From a bacterium (lineage in GTDB: Bacteria; Armatimonadota; Fimbriimonadia; Fimbriimonadales; GBS-DC), in NCBI GenBank assembly GCA_029335935.2, contig JARJMV020000124.1, positions 1-5,826 on the forward strand: a DNA stretch of 5,826 bases, given 5' to 3'. The notes under the pieces are model-generated. The model searched no databases. It was given only the letters and a program-made list of their open reading frames with translations, and was not told the DNA's origin. A program made the position numbers and the translations under genes. This document shows, piece by piece, positions 1 through 5,593 of this stretch (its first letter is position 1; each line of letters starts with the position of its first letter).

Positions 1-660
1 GTGGCGGGGCTGTTCTACGAGCGAGTGCAGCGGCGCATCCCCCGCTCCGGCGAGTGGACGATTCTGGTGGAGCGCATCTTCGGGGTGATGTTGCTTGCCG
101 TTGCGCTCTTTTTCGCCAATAGCCTGATGACACCTCAGGTCTACGGCTGGGTGTGGGTGGCGTTTCTGGGGCTGACTGCGCTCTACTTCCTGCTGGGCGA
201 GCGCAAAGAGATTACGCAACCGCGCGTGGCGCGTTTCAAGCAACTCATCGGCGTCGTATGCGCCGCGCTGATGGTCAACAACGCGCTCTCGATGATGCGC
301 CCGAAGGTGGAAATCGCTTGGGAGCCGTACAGCGTCGAGCGGTTAGAGCAGGCGCGCGCCGAGGGCAAGCCTGTGCTAATCGATTTCACCGCCAATTGGT
401 GTCAGGCGTGTGGCGAGTTGAAGCATTACACCTTCACGGACCCTGCCGTCGTGCAAGAGTCGGAGCGGTTCGTGCGCTTGGTGTTGGACGCCACCACCGA
501 GAGCGACCCTGCCGTGCAAGACGCACTGAAACGCCACGAGGTGGTGGGGTTGCCGACCGTGATTTTCATCGATTCGCAGGGCAACGAGCGTCGCGCGTTG
601 CGCCTGACCGGGTTCGAGCGCGCCGACAGGTTCCTGCAGCGCATGCGCGCGGTGAATTAG
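1..660 (+). CDS. dsbD: DsbD-like thiol:disulfide interchange protein, C-terminal part (5' end outside window)
   Basis: The visible 219 residues match the end of DsbD: three hydrophobic segments at about 24-42, 48-66 and 79-97, then a periplasmic thioredoxin-like domain from about 108. That domain has the redox motif WCQAC (Cys134 and Cys137) in the setting [10 protein letters not shown], followed by YTFTDP, the cis-proline loop VGLPT (Pro185) and a final LTGF. DsbD of this family carries electrons from cytoplasmic thioredoxin across the inner membrane to periplasmic thiol proteins, such as disulfide isomerases and cytochrome c maturation factors. The frame is open at base 1, and the missing upstream part should hold the other membrane segments and the central Cys pair. 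The GTG at base 1 is therefore probably an internal valine rather than the start. The TAG stop overlaps the stop of the convergent pseudopilin gene. A shorter membrane-anchored thioredoxin is a less likely alternative. Family assignment is confident; the full architecture cannot be seen. Confidence 0.82.
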   Translation: MAGLFYERVQRRIPRSGEWTILVERIFGVMLLAVALFFANSLMTPQVYGWVWVAFLGLTALYFLLGERKEITQPRVARFKQLIGVVCAALMVNNALSMMRPKVEIAWEPYSVERLEQARAEGKPVLIDFTANWCQACGELKHYTFTDPAVVQESERFVRLVLDATTESDPAVQDALKRHEVVGLPTVIFIDSQGNERRALRLTGFERADRFLQRMRAVN

Positions 661-1271
661 CGATAGAGAACGGGTGTGAACTGTTCGGGGGGCATTTCAG
701 CGCGTAGGCGTCGCACCGCGCCGTTGAGCGTCAGCACCAGCACCCAGCCGCGCGCGCCCGTCACGCGGTCGGTCTGCCAAGTCGGATGGAACTGCCGCGC
801 CCAGTGCCAGTGGCATTCCGCAAGCGGGGTCAGCTCGTCCCATTTGCCTGCGCCATAGGGTGGTCCTGCTTCCCACCAGCCCAGCTGTCGGGCAATCGCC
901 CAGTTCGGTACATAGGTGTAGCTCACGCCGCTGCGCAGGTAGTAATCGCCTTCCAGCCGAAAGGCGTCGCCCAGCGTATCGCGCACCTGATGCTTCCCCT
1001 CCAACGGGTCTACAGGGCATACAAAGACGCGCGAATCGCCTACATAGCCATGCACGGCAGACAGATACGGCGGCAACTCTTGGTAATCGTCGCGATACAT
1101 CCGCACTGCCAACCCAATCTGGCGCAGATTCGAGGCGCACACCGTGCGTTGCGCGGCGCGCCGCGCGCTATACAAAACAGGCGTCAAAAGCGCCGCCAAA
1201 AGCGCAATCAGCGCTATCACGACCAACAACTCAATCACAGTGAAGCCCCGAAACCGTCCCCAAGCAGGCAT
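657..1271 (-). CDS. Type II secretion/type IV pilin-like pseudopilin with prepilin N-terminal methylation motif
   Basis: With the ATG at 1271 the protein has 204 residues. It starts with a 9-residue basic leader ending in Gly9, then FTVIELLVV with Glu14 at position +5 and a hydrophobic helix to about residue 33. This is a prepilin peptidase site: cleavage after Gly9 and N-methylation of Phe10 are expected. The sequence [16 protein letters not shown] (Cys45) and the later FVCPVDP (Cys85) are shared with the DUF1559/H-X9-DG pseudopilin group. Near the C-terminus TLNGAVRRL sits where LDGHV is expected, so the H-X9-DG motif is degenerate: Asp has become Asn and no His stands ten residues earlier. 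An in-frame TTG at 1337 would add 22 residues and give an unusually long leader, so I prefer 1271, although no Shine-Dalgarno precedes it. The protein is likely an exported surface or pseudopilus-like component; its substrate or partner is unknown. Confidence 0.82.
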   Translation of the reverse strand: MPAWGRFRGFTVIELLVVIALIALLAALLTPVLYSARRAAQRTVCASNLRQIGLAVRMYRDDYQELPPYLSAVHGYVGDSRVFVCPVDPLEGKHQVRDTLGDAFRLEGDYYLRSGVSYTYVPNWAIARQLGWWEAGPPYGAGKWDELTPLAECHWHWARQFHPTWQTDRVTGARGWVLVLTLNGAVRRLRAEMPPEQFTPVLYR

Positions 1272-1304
1272 ACAATCGATTAGACGCAGGCGCAAATGCG
1301 AGGT

Positions 1305-1348
1305 TTCATAGGGCGATGTCCGCTTTTGGGGTGTCAATGAGTCTTATA
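1305..1348 (-). promoter_or_regulatory. Weak promoter candidates for the short pseudopilin gene
   Basis: On the minus strand, two -10-like hexamers lie between the terminator and the ATG at 1271: TATAAG (1348-1343) and TATGAA (1310-1305). A TTGACA hexamer is at 1337-1332, but it sits 21 bases before TATGAA, longer than the usual 16-18. Transcription from either box would begin at or inside the TTG-started extension, which slightly favours the ATG at 1271. Because a strong terminator lies just upstream, the gene needs its own promoter here; which box serves is uncertain. Confidence 0.3.
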
Positions 1349-1372
1349 GGGTGGAGAGTACCTTCCTTCCAT

Positions 1373-1409
1373 AAAAAATCCCCCCTGCGCTCCGCAGGGG
1401 GGATTTTTT
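1373..1409 (-). terminator. Strong Rho-independent terminator, symmetric
   Basis: A perfect 17-bp inverted repeat (1373-1389 with 1393-1409) surrounds a 3-base loop (CTC, 1390-1392). The stem is GC-rich, with a run of six C/G pairs, and is flanked by A6 on the left and T6 on the right. On the minus strand it lies 22 bases after the stop of the barrel-protein gene and ends in a U6 tract, so it ends that transcript. The A6/T6 symmetry lets it also act on the plus strand, where it would stop read-through from the DsbD side. Confidence 0.93.
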
Positions 1410-1431
1410 CTGTGTGTGGACACGCAGCAGC

Positions 1432-1938
1432 TCAGAATCGGAACTGTACGCCGGCAGTGAGGCCGTTCACATCGCCGCGTTGAATCCCCGCATAGCCAAC
1501 CGTGATGGCAATCGGAGTCGTTCCAGCGCTAAGATTGTAGCCCAGCTCGATAGCGTAGGAGAACGCCGCGTCACCGCTCTTGGGGAAGCCGACGCCCGCG
1601 CCCACACGGTAGAAGAACTGCTCGTTCAAGTAGCCCGTGAAGGTGAGATGGACGGGAATGTAGTAGGTGTCGCCAGCGCCCTTGTAGCCCACCGACGCGC
1701 CGAGTTCATAGTAGAAGCCCGACTCGGTCGGCTCGCTGGTCTGGAACTTGTAGCCCAGATCGACGCTGAACCAGATATCCTCCGACGCTTGGCGCACACT
1801 CTTCTTGCTGGGGTAGAAGATTCCTGCGTTTAGCGTGAAGCCCTGCATCGCCGAATCTTGCGCAGAGGCGGCCGTAGTCAGCGCGAGCGTTCCCATCAGC
1901 ACCGCCGCTGCCAAGCACAATAGTCCCTTGTGCATCAT
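1432..1938 (-). CDS. Small outer-membrane beta-barrel protein with signal peptide
   Basis: The 168-residue product begins with a Sec signal peptide: Lys4, a hydrophobic core to about residue 20, and a likely cut after ASA (residue 26). The mature part is about 142 residues of alternating hydrophobic and polar residues, rich in Gly, Tyr and Phe, and can be divided into about eight strands (near 33-41, 55-65, 75-86, 92-100, 106-115, 124-135, 142-150 and 157-168). It ends in Phe (VQFRF), the usual C-terminal signal for barrel assembly by the BAM machinery. Size and pattern resemble 8-stranded OmpA/OmpX-like or OmpW-like barrels, but no family motif fixes the name. The start is well supported by AAGGAGG with 7 bases to the ATG; a second ATG follows directly. 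It has its own promoter and terminator, so it is probably monocistronic. Its function is unknown, perhaps structural or a small channel. Confidence 0.75.
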   Translation of the reverse strand: MMHKGLLCLAAAVLMGTLALTTAASAQDSAMQGFTLNAGIFYPSKKSVRQASEDIWFSVDLGYKFQTSEPTESGFYYELGASVGYKGAGDTYYIPVHLTFTGYLNEQFFYRVGAGVGFPKSGDAAFSYAIELGYNLSAGTTPIAITVGYAGIQRGDVNGLTAGVQFRF

Positions 1939-1945
1939 ACAATAC

Positions 1946-1952
1946 CCTCCTT
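1946..1952 (-). promoter_or_regulatory. Ribosome binding site of the barrel-protein gene
   Basis: AAGGAGG on the minus strand, with 7 bases to the ATG at 1938 (10 to the next ATG at 1935). It is a near-perfect Shine-Dalgarno and fixes the start. It contrasts with the genes in the right part of the window, which lack one. Confidence 0.85.
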
Positions 1953-1965
1953 GTGATGTGATGTG

Positions 1966-1990
1966 TGCTGTTCAGCCATGTCTGACAGCA
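1966..1990 (-). other. Stem-loop in the 5' leader of the barrel-protein mRNA
   Basis: TGCTGTTCAG (1966-1975) and CTGACAGCA (1982-1990) pair over nine base pairs with one bulged base around a 6-base loop. Given the TATAAT box at 2001-1996, the mRNA should begin within a few bases of 1989, so the hairpin would sit at or very near its 5' end. The Shine-Dalgarno at 1952-1946 stays free. Such 5'-terminal stems are known to protect ompA-type mRNAs from decay; that role here is an inference. Confidence 0.45.
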
Positions 1991-1995
1991 GCACC

Positions 1996-2001
1996 ATTAT
2001 A
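1996..2001 (-). promoter_or_regulatory. -10 box of the barrel-protein gene
   Basis: A perfect TATAAT on the minus strand, 57 bases before the ATG at 1938. No good -35 hexamer is found 16-18 bases upstream (CATCCC at the 17-base position). Transcription would start near 1989 and give a leader of about 50 bases. The box lies between the stop of the upstream pseudopilin gene (2032) and this gene, which fits independent transcription. Confidence 0.55.
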
Positions 2002-2031
2002 CCTCACCCTTTTTCTATGGGATGGAGTTCG

Positions 2032-2934
2032 CTACCAGCAGAGGGGCGCGGTGGTCGTCTCGCAACTCCGCTCACACACATTCACTACGGGCGTGTCGGG
2101 GATGCCGAAGTAGTCGCCAAAGCACTGCCCGTGCGGGTTAATCGTGTTGAACTCCCCTTCGTTTTTCGGGATGCGCCCGTTCCATCCCGGCGGATGATTA
2201 AAGAAGTAGTAGGTGTTCGTATTGCGCTGGGGACACACGCCTGAAAAGGTCTGTCGCCACGCAGGCGGGATCTCGCCACCGCGCGGCACACCCAGATGGT
2301 GCGACCATTTTACATGTCCATCCAGATAGGCAATATTGCTGCCCAGATGATGCCGAGGCCAAATATCATACTTGAACCAGTATTCGAACCAGTAGGTTCC
2401 TGCGTTATAGTACCAGTAGCCGTCCACTAAGGCGATGGTCTCTGCAGGGCGCGGCACAAAGGCTTCGCTAATCACCTTGCCCTCGTTGCGATAGTAAATC
2501 GTGGAAATTCGGCATGTGAAGAGACTAAAAACGCCATAGTTGGGCACGGTAGCGAAGTAGCGGAAAGTGCCTACGCTGCGGTTCGAGCTGTTGCGGAACC
2601 GTAGGCGCGCCTGCCAATCCATCCCGCCATGCTCATTCGGATAGGAAGGACAGGTCAGTATCTCCGCGCTCTTACGGTAGGGATGGAGCAGGTCAAACAG
2701 ATGGACTATTAGCGTACCCTCGCCGCTAATCCCGCGCGGATACAAGGCGTCGTAATCGTTCGTGTACATCAAGACCGACTGAATATTCTGCCGTAGGTTG
2801 GACAGACATTGCGTCTGACGCGCTTTCTCTCTCGCCTGTGCAAACACAGGGAACAGAATCGCCGCCAAAATCGCGATAATCGCAATCACCACCAACAGTT
2901 CAATCAGGGTAAACCCACGAGATATGATTTTCAT
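2032..2934 (-). CDS. H-X9-DG (DUF1559-type) pseudopilin with prepilin cleavage motif
   Basis: The 300-residue product has a 7-residue leader ending in Gly7, then FTLIELLVV with Glu12 at +5 and a helix to about residue 32, followed by [10 protein letters not shown]. Prepilin peptidase should cut after Gly7. The globular part has the family marks: CLSNLRQ (Cys43), a CPS site (Cys95), [11 protein letters not shown] at about 162-172 and the processing-associated motif [12 protein letters not shown], where His195 and Asp205-Gly206 give H-X9-DG. These proteins are exported and assembled or anchored like pseudopilins and are highly multiplied in Armatimonadota and Planctomycetes; their job is unknown. 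The C-terminal 90 residues go beyond the motif and hold five further Cys (234, 271, 287, 291, 299). The start at 2934 is chosen because AAGGAGGT lies 7 bases before it; a Met 13 codons upstream (2973) lies in the promoter. Confidence 0.9.
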   Translation of the reverse strand: MKIISRGFTLIELLVVIAIIAILAAILFPVFAQAREKARQTQCLSNLRQNIQSVLMYTNDYDALYPRGISGEGTLIVHLFDLLHPYRKSAEILTCPSYPNEHGGMDWQARLRFRNSSNRSVGTFRYFATVPNYGVFSLFTCRISTIYYRNEGKVISEAFVPRPAETIALVDGYWYYNAGTYWFEYWFKYDIWPRHHLGSNIAYLDGHVKWSHHLGVPRGGEIPPAWRQTFSGVCPQRNTNTYYFFNHPPGWNGRIPKNEGEFNTINPHGQCFGDYFGIPDTPVVNVCERSCETTTAPLCW

Positions 2935-2940
2935 GATGAG

Positions 2941-2948
2941 ACCTCCTT
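2941..2948 (-). promoter_or_regulatory. Ribosome binding site of the H-X9-DG pseudopilin gene
   Basis: AAGGAGGT on the minus strand; GGAGG is 7 bases from the ATG at 2934. This decides the start against the in-frame upstream Met at 2973. The -10 box ends only 5 bases upstream, so the mRNA probably begins within or at the edge of this Shine-Dalgarno. Confidence 0.85.
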
Positions 2949-2953
2949 GGCGT

Positions 2954-2959
2954 ATTATA
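2954..2959 (-). promoter_or_regulatory. -10 box of the H-X9-DG pseudopilin gene
   Basis: A perfect TATAAT on the minus strand, 19 bases before the ATG. The 17-base-spaced position upstream reads CTCCAA, so no good -35 is visible. Transcription would begin near 2947, giving a leader of about 13 bases made almost only of the Shine-Dalgarno. Confidence 0.55.
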
Positions 2960-3025
2960 CCCGATTTCTGCATTTTTGGAGTTCTCTGGGGGGCTGAAAT
3001 CGCATTAACGGACGCCCACGCGCGG

Positions 3026-4195
3026 TTACCCCACTTGCGCCGATTCGCCTACGGTGTGAGCGGTTATTGCCGTTTGGTACACGCTGAGGATGCGTTCTAC
3101 GACGGCGGGCACGGAGAGCAGTTCGCGCTTGCGGATGGCTTTTTGGCGCAGGGCTTCGCGCTCGTCGGCGTGGCGCGTGAGGTGGAGTACAGCTTCGACG
3201 AACGCTTCAGGCGTCGGCTTCACCACCAGCCCTGTTTGACCGTAGTCGACGGCTTCGGGTGCGCCGCCGCCGTTCGCTACGATGCACGGCAGTCCCGCCG
3301 CCTGTGCCTCGTCCAGCACCAGCCCCTGCGATTCCGTGACTGAGGGAAACACGAAGAGGTCTGCCGCCAGCAGGTAGAGTGACACCTCATCGCGCGGCAC
3401 AGGTCCTGTGAAATGCACCCACTCGTTCAGGTGGCGGGATTCTGCCTGCGCTTTCAGGTCGTCCAGCGCGGGTCCTGGTCCTACCAGCCACAGGCGGGCG
3501 TTGGGGCAGCCGCGCACGATATGGGGCATCGCGCGTAGCAGCACGCTCACATTCTTTTCGGGCGCCATGCGCCCCACATAGAGGAGCATCCACACATCGT
3601 CGGGGATGCCCAGCCGCGCCCGCGCCTCCGCTTTGCTGATGGGTGGAAACGGTAGCACGGGGTTGCGGATGGGCGTGATGGGCTTACGCACGCCGTACTT
3701 CCGCAATACCTCCGCGCCGATTTCGGAGGGCGTCATCACAGCGTCTACGCTCTCGTAGTACCGCCTGAGATGCCAGCGCAGCGCCCGACGCACGAGATTC
3801 TTGGGCACAATCGGCGGCACATAGTGGAGATACTCTTCGTAGAGCGTGTGGTAGGTGCTGACCAGCGGGATGCGCCGTCGCTTTGCCCAGCTTGCGCCCA
3901 CCATACCCGTGAAGAAGGGAGTGTGGGTATGCACGACATCGAAGTCCAGCGTGCGGAACTCGCGCCAGAGACGCGGCGCAAGCGGCAGGGCAATCGGGTA
4001 GTCGGGTTCGAACGGCGTGGTGAACGAGGGCAGGCGGCGGACAGTGGGGTATGGGTCTTGGTAGTTTTTGAAGCGGGGGGCGTAAATCCACACTGCGTGC
4101 CCCCGACGGGTCAGCTCCTCGTGCAGGATGCGTATCGAGATGCTGACGCCGTTGAGGTAGGGCAAGTAGCTTTCGGAGAAGAGGGCGACTTTCAC
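3026..4195 (-). CDS. GT4-family (GT-B fold) glycosyltransferase
   Basis: The product has 389 residues, normal for the family. The N-terminal Rossmann half opens with [19 protein letters not shown], typical of GT4 enzymes that glucosylate diacylglycerol or phosphatidylinositol, followed by [20 protein letters not shown] (86-95) and [13 protein letters not shown] (113-125). The C-terminal half has the donor-site [10 protein letters not shown] (Arg209, Lys214), VGPGP, and the EX7E motif E288-SQGLVLD-E296 in [21 protein letters not shown], then NGGGAPEAV. It should transfer a sugar from a nucleotide-sugar donor with retention of configuration, in the cytoplasm or at the inner leaflet. A glycolipid acceptor is likely from the N-terminal similarity but not proven. 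The GTG start at 4195 overlaps the TGA of the upstream helix-turn-helix gene (GTGA, 4192-4195) and has no Shine-Dalgarno, which suggests translational coupling. The same frame stays open to 4531, but that part is low-complexity Arg/Pro-rich sequence over the neighbour's reading frame. Confidence 0.92.
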   Translation of the reverse strand: MKVALFSESYLPYLNGVSISIRILHEELTRRGHAVWIYAPRFKNYQDPYPTVRRLPSFTTPFEPDYPIALPLAPRLWREFRTLDFDVVHTHTPFFTGMVGASWAKRRRIPLVSTYHTLYEEYLHYVPPIVPKNLVRRALRWHLRRYYESVDAVMTPSEIGAEVLRKYGVRKPITPIRNPVLPFPPISKAEARARLGIPDDVWMLLYVGRMAPEKNVSVLLRAMPHIVRGCPNARLWLVGPGPALDDLKAQAESRHLNEWVHFTGPVPRDEVSLYLLAADLFVFPSVTESQGLVLDEAQAAGLPCIVANGGGAPEAVDYGQTGLVVKPTPEAFVEAVLHLTRHADEREALRQKAIRKRELLSVPAVVERILSVYQTAITAHTVGESAQVG

Positions 4196-4941
4196 GGCGC
4201 GGTCTCGTCGGTGGGTTTGTGGCGATTGCCGCGTGGTTGGCGCATCGCCTGCTCCTCCAGAAACGCCACGATGTCGGAGAGTTTGAACCGACGCTGGTTG
4301 CCTTCTGTGCGGAAGCAGCGGAGCCAGCCGCGGTCGGTGTAGCGGCGCACGGTCGCAGGACACACACCCAACAGGCGCGCGGTCTCCTCCAGCGTCAGCA
4401 CGGGGTCGGTAAGCCGCGCGATGAGTTCCTCGCGGCTCTCGTCGCGTCCGCGCACGGGGTAATACTTGCGCGTGACGCGGTCGTCTGTCCATTCGGCTAA
4501 GTAGCGCAGGTATCGGGGCAGTTTCGCCCACACCTCGTCGGCTTCGGGAGGCACAATCGCTTCGGGGTCGCGTTGCGTGCGTCCCGCGCGTTTGCGAAGG
4601 CGCGGACCGTCTGAGGGGGGGTCTGGCGTGGTGGAGGCAGGCTCCGCCTCGGCAGGCTGCGGCGGCTGCCAGTTCAACTCCTGACGCAGCAGCGGTACAA
4701 ACTCGGCCAAATGGGGAACCCGAATGGCAGCGACCGCGCGCCCCTGCTCCTCCTGCGCATCTGCGAGATTCGAGACGGGAACATCCCTTGATGCGCTTGA
4801 CGGTGCGGGCGTCTCAGGCGGCGCGACGGGGCGCTCCAACACAGGCGAGGCAGGCGGCTCCTGCACAGGCGTCGGTTCCTCTGCCGACTCAAACTGGCTT
4901 TCCAAGTAGCGATACCAGTCACTCAGGCTCAGACGGCTCAT
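4192..4941 (-). CDS. Helix-turn-helix (MerR/excisionase-type) DNA-binding protein with long Pro-rich N-terminal part
   Basis: The product has 249 residues. The C-terminal 182-230 section is a clear winged helix-turn-helix of the MerR/HTH_17 type: LTLEETARLLGVCPATVRRYTDRGWL, then a wing with NQRRFKLSDIVAFLEEQ. Before it, VWAKLPRYLRYLAEWTDDRVTRKYYP (137-162) is probably helical. The N-terminal 110 residues are Pro/Glu/Ala-rich and probably disordered, interrupted by two short amphipathic stretches (LSLSDWYRYLESQFE, 4-18, and LAEFVPLLRQELNW, 78-91). There is no effector domain after the HTH, unlike true MerR sensors. The ATG at 4941 lacks a Shine-Dalgarno and has TACAAT 10 bases before it. The gene is the first of a unit with the glycosyltransferase, overlapping it by 4 bases. 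It is most likely a transcription regulator, perhaps autoregulatory; its targets are unknown. Confidence 0.8.
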   Translation of the reverse strand: MSRLSLSDWYRYLESQFESAEEPTPVQEPPASPVLERPVAPPETPAPSSASRDVPVSNLADAQEEQGRAVAAIRVPHLAEFVPLLRQELNWQPPQPAEAEPASTTPDPPSDGPRLRKRAGRTQRDPEAIVPPEADEVWAKLPRYLRYLAEWTDDRVTRKYYPVRGRDESREELIARLTDPVLTLEETARLLGVCPATVRRYTDRGWLRCFRTEGNQRRFKLSDIVAFLEEQAMRQPRGNRHKPTDETAP

Positions 4942-4951
4942 GGATGCGATG

Positions 4952-4957
4952 ATTGTA
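4952..4957 (-). promoter_or_regulatory. -10 box for the helix-turn-helix/glycosyltransferase unit
   Basis: TACAAT preceded by GGG on the minus strand, 10 bases before the ATG at 4941, with no Shine-Dalgarno between. The spacing puts the transcription start within a few bases of the start codon, so a leaderless mRNA is likely. No recognisable -35 is present. Confidence 0.5.
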
Positions 4958-4972
4958 CCCTAAAGATGAGTG

Positions 4973-5227
4973 GAAGTGGTACAATTCGCGTGTTATGCCA
5001 GTATCGTCGCCTACGCCATCGGTTCAGGCTTGGACGCTGGAGGCGTGGCTCCATGCTGAGCTGGAGCCACGTTGCGAGTTCGAACACGGGAGGCTCATCC
5101 CCATGGCTTCACCCACGCGCAAGCATCAGCGTATTGTCGGTCGGTTATATGGGCAAATGGATCGCTGGACACAGGAGTCCCAAGCAGGCTCGGTGGAGAT
5201 GGAAGTGGATGTTGCGTTGCCGATTGG
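4973..5227 (+). repeat. Tandem repeat copy A (promoter plus 5' half of Uma2 gene)
   Basis: This stretch matches 5572-5826 at a constant offset of 599 bases with no indels that I can see. The match starts at GAAG(T/G)GGTACAAT just upstream of the -10 box and runs through the coding region to the window end. The 9-base spacer between the -10 box and the ATG has diverged, but its length is kept. Confidence 0.85.
4980..4985 (+). promoter_or_regulatory. -10 box of the first Uma2 gene
   Basis: TACAAT preceded by GG, 9 bases before the ATG at 4995. No Shine-Dalgarno lies in those 9 bases. The same box and the same 9-base spacing occur before the second copy, which supports function as a promoter for a leaderless or nearly leaderless mRNA. 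Confidence 0.55.
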
Positions 5228-5564
5228 CAAGGGGGTTATTCCCGACCTGACCTTCATTCGGCGCGAGCGCGAGGCGGAGCTGCTGACGCCTGAGGGCAAG
5301 GTGCGGGGCGCGCCCGACTTGGTGGTGGAGGTGATCTCGCCCACCACCCGCACGCGCGACACGGTGCAGAAGTTGCGTTCTTACCACGAGTCGGGCGTTG
5401 CGTGGTACTGGTTGGTGGACAGCGAGACGCTGAGCGTTCAGGAGTTGCAGTGGACGCCAGAGGGGTATGTGATTCGCGGGGTGGCGGAGGCGGGGGAGGT
5501 GTTTCGTTCGCAGGCGTTGGAGGGGTTTGAGCTGAACCTACAAGCGCTGCTGGGCGAGCAGTGA
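4995..5564 (+). CDS. Uma2 family (DUF820) PD-(D/E)XK nuclease-fold protein, copy A
   Basis: The 189-residue product has the full Uma2 pattern: an N-terminal helix (TLEAWLHAELEP), EFEHGRLIPMASPTRKHQRIVGRL, then VDVALPIGKGVIPDLTFI (Asp84), GAPDLVVEVISPTT (Asp108, Glu112), a Lys at 126 in DTVQKLRSYHESGVAWYWLVD, and a C-terminal strand region ending in FELNLQALLG. Asp84, Asp108, Glu112 and Lys126 fit the PD-(D/E)XK active site, so the fold and metal site look intact. Uma2 proteins are called putative endonucleases and are greatly multiplied in cyanobacteria, Chloroflexi and related groups, but their role is not established. The ATG at 4995 is chosen because it follows the -10 box by 9 bases and aligns with the start of the second copy; the in-frame ATG at 4953 would lie over the promoter. 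No partner gene such as a methylase or toxin is adjacent. Confidence 0.9.
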   Translation: MPVSSPTPSVQAWTLEAWLHAELEPRCEFEHGRLIPMASPTRKHQRIVGRLYGQMDRWTQESQAGSVEMEVDVALPIGKGVIPDLTFIRREREAELLTPEGKVRGAPDLVVEVISPTTRTRDTVQKLRSYHESGVAWYWLVDSETLSVQELQWTPEGYVIRGVAEAGEVFRSQALEGFELNLQALLGEQ

Positions 5565-5578
5565 AGGTTCTGAAGGGG

Positions 5579-5584
5579 TACAAT
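5579..5584 (+). promoter_or_regulatory. -10 box of the second Uma2 gene
   Basis: TACAAT preceded by GGGG, 9 bases before the ATG at 5594 and 14 bases after the stop of copy A. It was duplicated together with the gene. An ATG at 5589 in the spacer meets TAG after three codons and cannot start the protein. Confidence 0.5.
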
Positions 5585-5593
5585 GGGTATGCT

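Larger units (their letters stand above)
4952..4985. repeat. Inverted repeat pairing two divergent promoters
   Basis: ATTGTACC (4952-4959) and GGTACAAT (4978-4985) form a perfect 8-bp inverted repeat with an 18-base centre. Each arm contains the -10-like TACAAT of one of two divergent genes: the helix-turn-helix gene to the left and the first Uma2 gene to the right. The -35 region of each promoter would overlap the other promoter's -10, so the two directions may exclude each other. The arms may simply be two promoters, or also a dyad for a dimeric regulator. Confidence 0.5.

Noticed and set aside
786..1283. Long plus-strand open frame opposite the short pseudopilin gene
   Set aside because: Its translation is Arg/Gln/Ala-rich with no recognisable motif, and the minus strand holds a clear family member. 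It is an antisense shadow of GC-rich coding sequence.
1272..1337. TTG start at 1337 for the short pseudopilin
   Set aside because: It would give a 31-residue leader before the cleavage Gly, long for a prepilin, has no Shine-Dalgarno, and the TTG overlaps a TTGACA hexamer. The ATG at 1271 gives a normal 9-residue leader.
1414..1833. Plus-strand open frame opposite the barrel-protein gene
   Set aside because: It starts inside the terminator region, has no ribosome site and no domain, while the minus-strand gene has a signal peptide, Shine-Dalgarno and terminator.
3770..4342. Plus-strand open frame of 190 codons opposite the glycosyltransferase gene
   Set aside because: It spans two well-supported minus-strand genes and shows no domain or ribosome site.
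4196..4531. Upstream extension of the glycosyltransferase reading frame by 112 codons
   Set aside because: The extension is Arg/Pro-rich without domain features and lies wholly inside the helix-turn-helix gene in another frame. The GT4 fold starts exactly at the GTG at 4195.
4953..4994. ATG at 4953 as start of the first Uma2 protein
   Set aside because: The added 14 residues lie over the divergent promoter region and have no counterpart in the second copy, whose alignment begins at the ATG equivalent to 4995.
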